Origin: Rhodospirillales bacterium
Lineage (GTDB): Bacteria; Pseudomonadota; Alphaproteobacteria; Rhodospirillales_A; JACZKS01
Length of the DNA: 64,000 nucleotides
NCBI GenBank assembly: GCA_018648445.1
Contig: JABGRG010000009.1
Coordinates: forward strand, 3,740-67,739
Direction of reading: 5' to 3'
Shown here: one piece after another, positions 23,896 to 33,871 of the stretch
Layout of the letters: the number at the start of each line of letters is the position of its first letter
Position numbering within the stretch: the first letter of the stretch is position 1
Program-made: the position numbers and the translations under genes
Notes under the pieces: model-generated
Seen by the model: the letters and a program-made list of their open reading frames with translations, nothing else
The model's database searches: none
Told to the model about the DNA's origin: nothing

Positions 23896-25379
23896 GCCCC
23901 TACAATAAGCTGCAAGGCCGTTTTCGCCGCCTGCTGGCCATTCGCGACGCCGAGGCCATCCTGCATTGGGACCTGGCCACCATGATGCCGTCGGGCGGGG
24001 CTTCCGGCCGGGCCGAACAACTGGCCGAACTGCGCGCCGTGCAGCACGGTATCCTGAGCGCGGCGGAAACGGGCGATCTGATCGCCGACGCCGCCCAGCT
24101 TGATCTATCCCCCCATGAGGCCGCCGATCTGGCCGAAATGAAACGCATGTGGGCGCGCGCAGGCTCCCTGCCCGAAGATCTCGTGACCGCCCTTTCCCAT
24201 GCCTGCTCGGCCTGCGAAACCGTGTGGCGAAGGGCGCGGCCCGAGGCCGACTTCGCCGCCATCCTGCCCAGTCTGGAAGAGGTGCTGGCCCGCGTTCGCG
24301 AAACGGCCGCCGCTTTGTCCGATGCGCTTGATCTTTCGCCCTACGATGCCTTGCTCGATGAATACGAGCCGGGCGGCAGATCAGCCGACATCGACGCCGT
24401 GTTCGCCGATCTGGCGACCTTCCTGCCCGGCTTTCTGGCCGAGGTTCTGGAGCATCAGGCGAACCAGCCGCAAGCCGTTTCCCCGCAAGGCCCCTTCCCT
24501 ATCGAAGCCCAGCGCCAACTGGGGATCGGCTTCATGGAGCGGCTGGGTTTTGACTTCGATCACGGGCGGCTGGACGTCAGCCTGCATCCGTTTTGCGGCG
24601 GCACGCACGATGACGTACGCATCACCACGCGCTACGACGAAACCGATTTTACCTCCAGCCTCATGGGCGTCTTGCACGAGACCGGCCACGCGCTCTACGA
24701 CATGGGCCTGCCCGCCCAATGGCGCGGCCGTCCCGCCGGTGAGCCGCGCGGTATGAGCCTGCATGAAAGCCAGTCCCTGTTGATTGAAATGCAGGTGTGC
24801 CGCTCGCCCGAGTTCCTGGGCTTCGCCGCCCCCATCATGGCCGAAGCCTTCGAAGGACGCGGCCCGGCGTGGGAAACCGACAATCTGATCCGCCTCTATA
24901 CCCGCGTTCAACCCGGCTTTATCCGCGTCGACGCCGACGAAGTGACCTACCCGGCCCACGTCATCCTGCGCTACCGTCTGGAACGCAGCATGATCGAAGG
25001 GAGCATGGAAGCCCGCGACCTGCCCGACGCCTTCAATGAAGGCATGCAAGAGCTGCTCGGCATCGCCCCGCCCGACGATGGCCTCGGCTGCCTGCAGGAT
25101 TTGCACTGGTACGACGGCGCGTGGGGGTACTTCCCCACCTACACCCTGGGCGCCATGAGCGCCGCTCAACTGTTTGCCGCCGCCCGGTCCGCCAACCCCG
25201 AAATCAAACCCGCCATCGCGCGCGGCGACTTCGTACCGCTTATGACCTGGCTGCGCCAAAACGTTCATTCCAAGGGATCGCTGCTCTCAACCCGGGAAAT
25301 CCTGACCGAAGCAACGGGCAAGCCGTTGGACGCCGAAGTGTTCAAGGCTCACCTCAAAACCCGTTATCTGGCGCACTAG
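23886..25379 (+). CDS. M32 family metallocarboxypeptidase
   Basis: About 497 residues of the thermostable carboxypeptidase (Taq) family. The zinc motif HETGH at residues 264-268 (LHETGHALYDMGLP) carries both His ligands and the catalytic Glu. SLHESQSLLIEMQV supplies the third ligand, and the downstream GYFPTYTLGAMSAAQLFAA and RLYTRVQPGFIRVDADEVTYPAHVI-type regions are diagnostic. It removes C-terminal residues from peptides in the cytoplasm. The start is uncertain: GTG at 23886 and TTG at 23892 both lie inside the end of the GDCCVxC gene, and GGAG at 23879 suits the TTG better. It ends 5 bp from the convergent GH10 gene. Confidence 0.92.
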   Translation: MLLSPYNKLQGRFRRLLAIRDAEAILHWDLATMMPSGGASGRAEQLAELRAVQHGILSAAETGDLIADAAQLDLSPHEAADLAEMKRMWARAGSLPEDLVTALSHACSACETVWRRARPEADFAAILPSLEEVLARVRETAAALSDALDLSPYDALLDEYEPGGRSADIDAVFADLATFLPGFLAEVLEHQANQPQAVSPQGPFPIEAQRQLGIGFMERLGFDFDHGRLDVSLHPFCGGTHDDVRITTRYDETDFTSSLMGVLHETGHALYDMGLPAQWRGRPAGEPRGMSLHESQSLLIEMQVCRSPEFLGFAAPIMAEAFEGRGPAWETDNLIRLYTRVQPGFIRVDADEVTYPAHVILRYRLERSMIEGSMEARDLPDAFNEGMQELLGIAPPDDGLGCLQDLHWYDGAWGYFPTYTLGAMSAAQLFAAARSANPEIKPAIARGDFVPLMTWLRQNVHSKGSLLSTREILTEATGKPLDAEVFKAHLKTRYLAH

Positions 25380-25383
25380 AAAG

Positions 25384-26505
25384 TTACCCCGCGTCTCTTA
25401 CCGGAGCCGCGTCAAGCGCTGCGGCGAGTGCGTACCAGGCCGGTTTGCGCTTGAAATTTGCATCGTAGGGCAAGCCCCTGACGGTATCGCCGTCGGGGCG
25501 GGGAAAGTGACTGGTCAGCCACGAATGGCGATCCGTGATGCCCCACGTCAGCACCAACTTGGTCGCAGCGCGGGCCAGCACCACGTCGAGAAAACGGGTG
25601 TAAGCGTCGGCAACAATGCGGTCGCGGGCTTGGATGCTGCCCACAATCGAGGTATCCCGCGCATCCAGCTCGGTCACCTGAATGCTCAGGCCGAGATCCG
25701 CTACCTCGTCGCAAAACCTACCAAGTGCGAGCATGTCCATGGCGCCCATCATACCGGGGGCCAAATGCCCTTGAAGGCCCAACGCGTGAACGGGCACACC
25801 CTTTCCCAGTAACTTTTCCAACAGCCGTAACGTGGCGCGGCGGCGTTGGCGCCCAACATCCCAACCCCATTCATGGCCGTATTCGTTGAACACCAACAAG
25901 GCGTCCGGGTCGGCCTGCGCGGCGGCACGGAAGGCGCGATCGATGTAATCGGGGCCAAGGGCATCAAGGAACAGGCTTTTGCGCAGGCCGTCGGCGCGTC
26001 CGTCCTTGGGCTCAATCGCCTCGTTAATCACGTCCCAACTGTGCATGCGCCCTCGATAGCGGCCGACAACCTCGTGAATGTGTTTTTCGATGGTGCGGGC
26101 CGGGCTTTTTTTCGGGTTAGCGAGACGTCCCGGCAACCACTTGGGTATCTGGTTATGCCAAAGAAGGGTATGGCCGCGCATGGCCATGCCGTGAACACGC
26201 GCAAAGTCCGCAACCAAATCGGCTTCGCTAAAATCGAGAAACCGACGCCGCCGCTCCAACGGTCCCCACTTGAGCGCATTCCCCGGCACCACCATATCGA
26301 CGTCGCGGACAAGCATGGCCGCGTAGTCCGCATCGCCCAACAGGCGCGGAACCACCTCCGCACCCATGCGCAATCCCTTGCGCGCGGCGCGCACCTTAAG
26401 CGGCGTCTCGTCGGCAGAAAACGCTTTGCGGGCCGTACCCGAAACGCCGCCGGCAAGCGCCAGGGCCGTGCCACCGGCCAGGAATGATCGTCGGGAAATC
26501 ATCAT
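25384..26505 (-). CDS. GH10 endo-1,4-beta-xylanase-like enzyme, Tat-exported
   Basis: 373 residues. A twin-arginine signal (ISRRSFLAGGTALALAGG) predicts export in folded form. The TIM-barrel glycoside hydrolase family 10 follows, with GHTLLWHNQIPKW, acid/base Glu162 in WDVINEAIEP, VFNEYGHEW, ALGLQGHLAPG, nucleophile Glu279 in IQVTELDARDT and WGITDRHSWL. It would cut xylan or a related beta-1,4-linked polysaccharide in the periplasm or outside. No other xylan gene is nearby. It is divergent from the HIG1 gene, with a perfect 9-bp inverted repeat between them. Confidence 0.92.
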   Translation of the reverse strand: MMISRRSFLAGGTALALAGGVSGTARKAFSADETPLKVRAARKGLRMGAEVVPRLLGDADYAAMLVRDVDMVVPGNALKWGPLERRRRFLDFSEADLVADFARVHGMAMRGHTLLWHNQIPKWLPGRLANPKKSPARTIEKHIHEVVGRYRGRMHSWDVINEAIEPKDGRADGLRKSLFLDALGPDYIDRAFRAAAQADPDALLVFNEYGHEWGWDVGRQRRRATLRLLEKLLGKGVPVHALGLQGHLAPGMMGAMDMLALGRFCDEVADLGLSIQVTELDARDTSIVGSIQARDRIVADAYTRFLDVVLARAATKLVLTWGITDRHSWLTSHFPRPDGDTVRGLPYDANFKRKPAWYALAAALDAAPVRDAG

Positions 26506-26577
26506 GGGTGCCGCCTCCGTTATTGGTTGCGGGAAATTACGGTCGCCAAGGCGTGACTGGCAATTCTAGTACCGGCA

Positions 26578-26608
26578 CCCAAATTCACAAAAGGGTTTGG
26601 AATTTGGG
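26578..26608. repeat. Inverted repeat between divergent GH10 and HIG1 genes
   Basis: CCCAAATTC (26578-26586) is mirrored exactly by GAATTTGGG (26600-26608) with a 13-base spacer, 36 bp before the HIG1 start. No T-run follows, so an operator is more likely than a terminator. Confidence 0.45.
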
Positions 26609-26643
26609 GGACGGCGCAGCGTCCTGAATTGTGAGATTGTTGC

Positions 26644-26838
26644 ATGACCATTATGAACACCTTCGTCGTTATTGCCGTTGTGGCGACCCTTGTCGCGCTG
26701 GTGCTTGGCTTGTTCTCCATGGCGCGCGGCGGGGAATTCAATGAACGATACGGCAACCGCTTGATGCGTCTTCGCGTCTTGATTCAAGGGCTCGCCATTG
26801 TCATGCTGGTTGCCGCTATGTTGCTTTCCATGAGTTAA
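26644..26838 (+). CDS. HIG1-domain twin transmembrane protein
   Basis: 64 residues with two membrane spans (about 5-25 and 44-62) separated by a polar loop GGEFNERYGNRLMRLRVLIQG. The loop fits the HIG1 signature R-x-R-x3-Q (MRLRVLIQ). Eukaryotic HIG1 proteins assist cytochrome oxidase; in alphaproteobacteria a protein of this type often precedes the PduO-type adenosyltransferase, as here (12 bp before the next start). It probably acts in the inner membrane; the function in bacteria is not known. Confidence 0.8.
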   Translation: MTIMNTFVVIAVVATLVALVLGLFSMARGGEFNERYGNRLMRLRVLIQGLAIVMLVAAMLLSMS

Positions 26839-26850
26839 TGCGCGGGATCG

Positions 26851-27411
26851 ATGGTCAAACTGACGAAAATCTACACAGGCGGCGGCGATGCCGGTCAAAC
26901 GTCGCTGGCATCTGGTCGGCGCGTGGCCAAGCACGCGCCGCGCATCGAGGCGTGCGGGGCGGTCGATGAAGCCAACGCCGCCATCGGCATGGCTCGCATT
27001 GATGCGGCGGCCAATACGGACGCTCTACTCGCCGAAGTTCAAAATGATCTGTTCGACGTGGGCGCGGACCTGACGGTCCCCGAGGCAGACGGCGTGTTGC
27101 GCGTCACGCCTGCGCAGGTCGAACGATTGGAACGAACCATCGACCAATGGAACGCGGACCTTGCGCCGCTGAATTCGTTTGTTCTTCCCGGTGGATCAAA
27201 GGCCGCCGCCAGCCTGCATTTTGCGCGCACCCTGGTGCGCAGGGCAGAACGGGCCGTCACCTGCCTGAGTGACAGCGAACCGGTGGGTGCGCAAGTGATT
27301 CCCTACCTCAATCGTCTTTCGGACTTGCTGTTCGTTCTGGCCCGTCACGCCAACGAGGCGGGCCGGGCGGACGTCCTGTGGAAACCGGGCGGAGATCCGA
27401 GGGTTCGTTGA
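26851..27411 (+). CDS. Cob(I)alamin / cobyrinate adenosyltransferase, PduO type
   Basis: 186 residues. The ATP-binding signature TKIYTGGGDAGQTSLASGRRVAKH is present in the expected form (K-I-Y-T-x-x-G-D-x-G-x-T), followed by EACGAVDEANAAIGMAR, NDLFDVGADL and the C-terminal RRAERAV...LNRLSDLLFVLARHAN. It transfers the 5'-deoxyadenosyl group of ATP to reduced cobalamin in the cytoplasm. It lies between the HIG1 gene and etfBA, an order I recall from other alphaproteobacteria. No other cobalamin gene or cobalamin riboswitch is visible nearby. Confidence 0.92.
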   Translation: MVKLTKIYTGGGDAGQTSLASGRRVAKHAPRIEACGAVDEANAAIGMARIDAAANTDALLAEVQNDLFDVGADLTVPEADGVLRVTPAQVERLERTIDQWNADLAPLNSFVLPGGSKAAASLHFARTLVRRAERAVTCLSDSEPVGAQVIPYLNRLSDLLFVLARHANEAGRADVLWKPGGDPRVR

Positions 27412-27437
27412 CAGCCGGGCACCATGTTCGTATGTTT

Positions 27438-27459
27438 CCCCGGCGTATTTATACCGGGG
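27438..27459 (+). terminator. Hairpin upstream of etfB
   Basis: CCCCGG (27438-27443) pairs with CCGGGG (27454-27459) around a 10-base AT-rich loop in the 143-bp gap between the adenosyltransferase and etfB. No clear U-run follows directly. It may be a weak terminator or a leader structure. Confidence 0.3.
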
Positions 27460-27554
27460 GGTGAGTGGCTGGGTTTTCCGAGGTTTTTTTCGGAATTTTG
27501 GACCCGTGCCCGCACCCCTCGAAACTGTTTTTCAAGAGCTGCCGAAGGTATTCA

Positions 27555-28316
27555 ATGAAGGTCCTTGTCGCCGTCAAGCGGGTCATCGACTACAACGTAA
27601 ATGTCCGCGTCAAATCCGATAATTCAGGCGTCGAAACCGCCAATGTGAAGATGTCCATGAACCCCTTCGACGAGATCGCCGTCGAAGAAGCCGTGCGCCT
27701 GAAAGAAGCCGGGAAAGCATCCGAGTTGATCTGCGTATCCGTCGGCGGTCAACCCAGTCAGGAGACATTGCGCACGGCGCTGGCCATGGGCATGGACCGG
27801 GGCATTCTGGTCAAGACCGATCTGACGCCCGACGATGAATTGCAGCCACTGGCCGTGGCCAAGGTGTTGAAGGCTTTGGTCGCGAAGGAAGAAGCGGAAA
27901 TGGTGTTGTTGGGCAAACAGGCCATTGACGACGATTCCAATCAGACCGGGCAGATGCTGGCCGCCCTTTTGGGCTGGCCGCAGGGCACGTTCGCCTCGAA
28001 ACTGGCGATCGAGGATGGGCGTATCGAAGTGATCCGCGAAATCGACGGCGGTCTGGAAACTGTATCGCTCGACCTTCCGGCGGTGGTAACGGCAGACTTG
28101 CGGCTTAACGAACCGCGCTACGCTTCGCTGCCCAATATCATGAAAGCCAAGAAAAAGCCCATCGACACGCTGGCGCCGGAAGATCTGGGCGTCGACGTGA
28201 CACCCAGGCTTAAAACGCTGAAAGTGGAAGAACCGGTCAAACGCGAGGCGGGCGTCATCGTCGCCGACGTGGCCGAACTGGTGGGAAAACTCAAGAACGA
28301 GGCCAAGGTCATCTGA
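27555..28316 (+). CDS. etfB: Electron transfer flavoprotein beta subunit
   Basis: 253 residues from ATG at 27555 (AAGG six bases upstream). Typical Etf[59 protein letters not shown] (AMP-binding loop), [29 protein letters not shown] with the recognition-loop region used for docking to dehydrogenases. EtfAB accepts electrons from acyl-CoA and other dehydrogenases and passes them to ETF-QO, whose gene is at 40206. The stop overlaps the etfA start (TGATG). Confidence 0.96.
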   Translation: MKVLVAVKRVIDYNVNVRVKSDNSGVETANVKMSMNPFDEIAVEEAVRLKEAGKASELICVSVGGQPSQETLRTALAMGMDRGILVKTDLTPDDELQPLAVAKVLKALVAKEEAEMVLLGKQAIDDDSNQTGQMLAALLGWPQGTFASKLAIEDGRIEVIREIDGGLETVSLDLPAVVTADLRLNEPRYASLPNIMKAKKKPIDTLAPEDLGVDVTPRLKTLKVEEPVKREAGVIVADVAELVGKLKNEAKVI

Positions 28317-29251
28317 TGAGCGTTCTGGTCATTGCCGAACACGACAATCGGGATTTAAAACCCGCAACACTGAATACCGTGAGCGCGGCGGCGCAATTGG
28401 GCGACGTTTCGCTGCTGGTGATCGGCGCGGGATGCGGTGCCGTTGCGCAAGCTGCGGCCGATATCGCCGGTGTCTCAAAGGTCATGCTGGCCGATAATGA
28501 AATGTACGCCCACGGGGCGGCGGAAAGCGTCGCTCCGCTGATCGCCGGCATGGCGGCGGATTTCAGCCATCTGCTGGCCCCGGCCACGACCTATGGCAAA
28601 AACGTTTTGCCGCGCGTGGCTGCGTTGCTGGATGTGGCCCAGATTTCGGAAATTACCGCAGTCCTGAGCGAGGACACGTTCCAGCGCCCGGTCTACGCCG
28701 GAAACGCCATGGCCACCGTGCAATCCCTTGACCCAACGAAGGTGATCACCGTTCGCGTAACGGCGTTCGAAGCGGCGGCGGACACGGGCGGATCGGCTTC
28801 CATCGAAGAAATCGCGGCGGGTGAAGACGCGGGCGGATCAAGGTTTGTCGGTCAGGAACTGACCCAATCGGACCGTCCCGAACTGACCGGTGCCGCGCGC
28901 ATCATTTCCGGCGGCCGGGGCATGGGAAGTGCTGAAAGTTTTGGCATGCTGGAAGAGGTCGCCGATAAACTGGGCGCCGCCGTTGGCGCATCGCGCGCCG
29001 CCGTGGACGCAGGCTTCGTGCCCAACGATTATCAGGTGGGCCAGACCGGCAAGGTGGTCGCGCCGGACCTGTACATCGCGGTGGGAATTTCCGGCGCGAT
29101 CCAGCATTTGGCGGGAATGAAGGACAGCAAGGTGATCGTCGCCATTAACAAGGACGAGGAAGCCCCCATATTCCAGGTAGCCGATTACGGTCTGGTGGCG
29201 GATTTGTTCGACGCGTTGCCGAAACTGTCGAGCGAGCTCGATAACATTTAG
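28316..29251 (+). CDS. etfA: Electron transfer flavoprotein alpha subunit
   Basis: 311 residues, FAD-binding subunit. The C-terminal FAD domain shows [65 protein letters not shown] and [19 protein letters not shown], all diagnostic. It overlaps etfB by one base and is followed 19 bp later by hbd, so electron transfer and a beta-oxidation-type dehydrogenase are cotranscribed. Confidence 0.96.
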   Translation: MSVLVIAEHDNRDLKPATLNTVSAAAQLGDVSLLVIGAGCGAVAQAAADIAGVSKVMLADNEMYAHGAAESVAPLIAGMAADFSHLLAPATTYGKNVLPRVAALLDVAQISEITAVLSEDTFQRPVYAGNAMATVQSLDPTKVITVRVTAFEAAADTGGSASIEEIAAGEDAGGSRFVGQELTQSDRPELTGAARIISGGRGMGSAESFGMLEEVADKLGAAVGASRAAVDAGFVPNDYQVGQTGKVVAPDLYIAVGISGAIQHLAGMKDSKVIVAINKDEEAPIFQVADYGLVADLFDALPKLSSELDNI

Positions 29252-29270
29252 CTGTGCATGGGAGCCGGAT

Positions 29271-30152
29271 ATGGCTTTTGTCATCAAGAAGATCGGGATC
29301 ATCGGCGCGGGCCATATGGGAACGGGGATCGCGCATGTGTTCGCGCTGGCCGGGCTCGATGTCCACTTGATCGATATCGACGAGCAGGCGCTCACCAAAT
29401 CCGTCGCCGAAATCGACCATTACCTGGGCCGCCAGATCGACAGGGAGCGCATTACGCAGGCCGAAAAGGATGCGGCCATCGCCCGCATTTCCACGGGCGC
29501 CACGTATGATCCCCTTGGCGAAGTTGATTTGGTTATCGAGGCAACGACCGAGGACGAGGAAGTCAAGAAGGCCGTACTCAAGGAGATATGCCCGCTTCTC
29601 AAACCCGAAACCCTGATCGCAACCAACACCTCGACCATCTCGATTACGCGCCTGGCCGCGCGCACGGACCGCCCGGGCAAATTCCTGGGCATGCATTTCA
29701 TGAACCCGGCGCCGAAAATGGCGTTGGTCGAACTGATCCGGGGCATCGCTACCGACGAGGACGCCTTCAACGCGGTTCGCGATCTGGTCGAGGTCATGGG
29801 GAAAACGGCTGTCACGTCCGAGGACTTCTCTGCCTTTATCGTCAATCGCATCATCATGCCCATGATCAACGAGGCGGTGTACGCGCTTTATGAAGGGGTT
29901 GCCTCGGTGGATGCCATCGATACGGCTCTGAAGCTGGGCACCGGCCACCCAATGGGCCCGCTTCAACTGGCCGATTTCATGGGGCTGGATCACTGCCTGG
30001 CGGTGATGACTATGCTTCACGAAGGCATGGCCGACCCGAAATACCGCCCCTGCCCGCTGCTGGTGAAATATGTGGAAGCCGGATGGCTGGGCCGTAAAAC
30101 GGGACGCGGGTTCTACGACTATTCGGGTGACGAGCCTACGGCGACGCGATAG
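29271..30152 (+). CDS. hbd: 3-hydroxybutyryl-CoA dehydrogenase
   Basis: 293 residues. The NAD-binding IGIIGAGHMGTGIAHVFALAG opens the protein. EATTEDEEVKKAVL, NTSTISIT, GMHFMNPAPKMALVELIRG (with catalytic His in HFMNP) and NRIIMPMINEAVYALYEGVAS, GTGHPMGPLQLADFMGLD follow, as in Hbd/PaaH enzymes. It oxidises (S)-3-hydroxybutyryl-CoA to acetoacetyl-CoA with NAD(P), in short-chain acyl-CoA degradation or PHB-related metabolism. The last 17 bases overlap the convergent HD-domain gene. Confidence 0.95.
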   Translation: MAFVIKKIGIIGAGHMGTGIAHVFALAGLDVHLIDIDEQALTKSVAEIDHYLGRQIDRERITQAEKDAAIARISTGATYDPLGEVDLVIEATTEDEEVKKAVLKEICPLLKPETLIATNTSTISITRLAARTDRPGKFLGMHFMNPAPKMALVELIRGIATDEDAFNAVRDLVEVMGKTAVTSEDFSAFIVNRIIMPMINEAVYALYEGVASVDAIDTALKLGTGHPMGPLQLADFMGLDHCLAVMTMLHEGMADPKYRPCPLLVKYVEAGWLGRKTGRGFYDYSGDEPTATR

Positions 30153-30723
30153 AGCACTCTCCGGCCAAGGCTTCGATTTCCTCGACCACGAGGCGGAGTT
30201 CGCTGACCAGCGGCGCCGGGCCTTTGCCGTCCAGCGCATCAAGCAGCGTCCGGTAATACCAAAGCGTCCCGTCGCGACCTCCGTTGAAGCGCGCCCACAC
30301 GGCCTCACCGGTCTCGCGGTAATCCTTCAGGATGGTCCGCGCGTTGTAGAGTTTGTCGGCGGCGCTGACCAGCAGGGCCGATTCTCCGTGATCGCCAAGC
30401 CCCGCCAGATACGCGTCCTTGCGGTCTTTCCAGGGGGCTTTGGGTTCGCCGTAGGCGTCGCTCAATCCATCGACGATTTCGGCCACATGATCACCGAAGT
30501 TTGCCCGGATGCGCGCCAAAGTCGGCGCGCCGCCCTGATCCTCCACGGCGTCATGCAAAAGGGCTGCGATGGCTTCGTCTTCATCGCCGCCGCAATCGAG
30601 CACGATGGCGCAAACGCCCAGCAAATGTGAGACGTATGGGATTTGGGTGTTCTTGCGGGTTTGTCCGTCGTGCAGTTCGACGGCCATGACCAGGGCTTCG
30701 TTGAACTTGTGCGTCAGGGCCAT
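30136..30723 (-). CDS. HD-domain protein, probable small ppGpp hydrolase (RSH-like)
   Basis: 195 residues. HDGQTRKNTQIPYVSHLLGV and AIAALLHDAVEDQGG give the metal-binding His and His-Asp of the RelA/SpoT hydrolase domain, and LLVSAADKLYNARTIL matches the later ADRLHN.RT motif. There is no synthetase, TGS or ACT domain, so it resembles small alarmone hydrolases of the MESH1 type that remove pyrophosphate from (p)ppGpp. Other nucleotides are possible substrates. Convergent overlap with hbd; its start is 21 bp after the ccrM stop on the same strand. Confidence 0.78.
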   Translation of the reverse strand: MALTHKFNEALVMAVELHDGQTRKNTQIPYVSHLLGVCAIVLDCGGDEDEAIAALLHDAVEDQGGAPTLARIRANFGDHVAEIVDGLSDAYGEPKAPWKDRKDAYLAGLGDHGESALLVSAADKLYNARTILKDYRETGEAVWARFNGGRDGTLWYYRTLLDALDGKGPAPLVSELRLVVEEIEALAGECSIASP

Positions 30724-30744
30724 TTACTAGGCCCCCCAAGCCGT

Positions 30745-31925
<1,181 letters not shown>

Positions 31926-31935
<10 letters not shown>

Positions 31936-32549
31936 AATATCTTGTGAATGGGCGCGAAACTTTTTCGGTGGTATTTGGTAACGCCGAGGCGTTCCAGCCC
32001 CTCTTGGTGCGCTTTCGTGCCGTACCCGGCGTTGCGCTCCCAGCCGTATCCCGGACACTCGGCGGCAAGGGATGCCATGATGCCATCGCGCGTCACCTTG
32101 GCGATAATCGAGGCCGCCGCGATTGAAAGGCTACGCCCGTCCCCCTTGACCTCGCAGCGCGCCGGACACGCCAGTTTCGGCACCCGGTTGCCGTCCACGA
32201 GCGCCAGATCGGGCGGCGCGCCAAGCTCCGCTACCGCGCGCGCCATCGCCGTCATGGTGGCGGCCAGAATGTTGGCCTCATCGATCTCGTCCACCGACGC
32301 CAGCCCCATCCCGATGCGCGCACATTCGGGCAGCAAGGCAAACAAAGCCTCGCGCTTTTTGGCCGAAAGTTTTTTGGAATCGTTCAGCCCGCCCAGCAGC
32401 GCATCGGACATCTTCGCACGGTCCAGAATAACTGCGCCCGCAACCACCGGTCCCGCCCAGGGCCCCCGCCCCGCTTCATCCACGCCCGCGACCGTCGCGA
32501 ACCCTTCGGCCAGCGCCGCGTCTTCCAGACTGAAATCAGGCGCCATCAT
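31926..32549 (-). CDS. rnhB: Ribonuclease HII
   Basis: 207 residues from ATG at 32549. VAGVDEAGRGPWAGPVVAGAVIL carries the first catalytic Asp-Glu, DSKKLSAKKREALF and SIIAKVTRDGIM the following signature residues, and GYGWERNAGYGTKAHQEGLERLG the end of the family core. It cleaves RNA at RNA-DNA junctions in duplex DNA. The start overlaps the preceding 103-residue gene by 14 bases. The frame is open further upstream but without similarity. rnhB next to ccrM is a familiar alphaproteobacterial order. Confidence 0.94.
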
Positions 32550-32847
32550 CAATCGAAAGATTTTCCGTCGCCCACGCCAGCGGCAACGTGGCCTTGCCAC
32601 TGCGCGAAAAGGTGCCGGCCGACAACCCCTTGGTCACCCGCAGAACGACGTTCTCGCCCTTCAACTCCAGAACCTCGCCCGCAACAAACCCCTTGTTGCC
32701 GCGAAGGTCCAAAACCTCTTTCTTGCCGATCACGCCGGAAATATCCTTCGTCCCGCACCGTATCATCGCCAAAACCTGATCCGGAAACGGTGCCTCCAAC
32801 AGATGCACGGGGATTCTGACGCGCTGACCGACTTCGATGGTGTTCAT
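32536..32847 (-). CDS. Conserved-looking small protein of unknown function upstream of rnhB
   Basis: 103 residues I do not recognise. It looks like a compact beta-rich soluble protein: GQRVRIPVHLLEAPFPDQVL, then KDISGVIGKKEVLDLRG and GEVLELKGENVVLRVTKG, with alternating hydrophobic strands and Gly turns as in small barrel domains. No signal peptide or membrane span. Its 3' end overlaps the rnhB start, so the two are translationally linked and it may act in nucleic-acid metabolism; that is a guess from context. Confidence 0.6.
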   Translation of the reverse strand: MNTIEVGQRVRIPVHLLEAPFPDQVLAMIRCGTKDISGVIGKKEVLDLRGNKGFVAGEVLELKGENVVLRVTKGLSAGTFSRSGKATLPLAWATENLSIDDGA

Positions 32848-32920
32848 GTTTCCTCAAACTCCCTGACAGGTTTGCAGCAGGATAGCCGGAATGGATGGAA
32901 ACGGGAATCCCCGATACGCG

Positions 32921-33766
32921 TTAGAGAGAGATGATCTGAATCATCCGCCAGAGGAGGAGCAGTGAAAAAATGATCCCAGTTGTCCAGCCAATGAGGAAAA
33001 CGGTCTTTTTCGCGAAGTTCGAAAATGCGACTCCCGACGTCAAAATCTTTATCCAAAGACGTCTTATGACCAATCGAAAAACCAGAAGTGCGACAACGAA
33101 AAGAATGACCTGTTCGGCAAGGCCCAATACCTGCAATCGTGTGAGGCCAATAAAGAGCGCTTCCCCCGCTTGATCGGCTATCGCCGGATTGATGGGGTGT
33201 TCGGAAAGACGGGGATACATTTTGTGCAGAAAAGCGGCCCCGCCAACAGCGGCGACGACAACAGCAATAATATCCAAATACGGTGATGATATGGACGGTT
33301 TTTTCGGCGAACTGCTTTGGCTTGCGGACAACTGTGCAAAAGTCAAGTTGAGAACCGGACGGGTTCCGAACACGATTATTATGATCGCCGCGATAGACAG
33401 CACGACAATTTCAAAAATCCTCAAATAATCAGTTTTCGTAAATCCCAAAAAAGAATCGGCATCGAGGACTGGGTCGGTTGTTAGGATTGGGTCCGGCGAA
33501 GGAAGCAGCAGGTAAATCACTGCCGCGATGACCGCGCCCACCGCCGCTACACGGAAACTTGGTGTTGAGGAGAAGCCCTTCCACGTCGCCACCATGGGAA
33601 AATTCGGTGTCAAGAAGATACCTCTCCACGGCACCGGTTGGGACATCATATGCACCATGAACCTCAAGACCGTCAACGTGGCGAAGACAGCCAGATAACC
33701 AACACAAACGGTTTCCCGCATAGAGCGGATGTCATTGGGTGTCAGGGATTCGATGAAGGCTTCCAA
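32921..33766 (-). CDS. Multi-pass membrane protein of unknown function
   Basis: Up to 281 residues; the start is unclear, being TTG at 33766 or ATG at 33721. About five hydrophobic spans are visible (for example GYLAVFATLTVLRFMVHMM, VAAVGAVIAAVIYLLL, IFEIVVLSIAAIIIIVFG, LDIIAVVVAAVGGAAF, LAEQVILFVVALLVFRLVI, TVFLIGWTTGIIFSLLLLW). A Ser/Pro-rich loop (SASQSSSPKKPSISSP) lies in the middle. I recognise no family. The coding sequence is visibly poorer in G and C than its neighbours, which may point to recent acquisition or weak selection on codon use. Confidence 0.6.
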   Translation of the reverse strand: MEAFIESLTPNDIRSMRETVCVGYLAVFATLTVLRFMVHMMSQPVPWRGIFLTPNFPMVATWKGFSSTPSFRVAAVGAVIAAVIYLLLPSPDPILTTDPVLDADSFLGFTKTDYLRIFEIVVLSIAAIIIIVFGTRPVLNLTFAQLSASQSSSPKKPSISSPYLDIIAVVVAAVGGAAFLHKMYPRLSEHPINPAIADQAGEALFIGLTRLQVLGLAEQVILFVVALLVFRLVIRRLWIKILTSGVAFSNFAKKTVFLIGWTTGIIFSLLLLWRMIQIISL

Positions 33767-33871
33767 CTGGGTTCTCGCGGGCTTTCCGGTAGGTGGCTGG
33801 CTTACGCATGGAAACCCTGCCGGTCTCGCGTCTCGGTTGTCAATCGGAAAAACCAGTTGGGAGGCGGGAGG

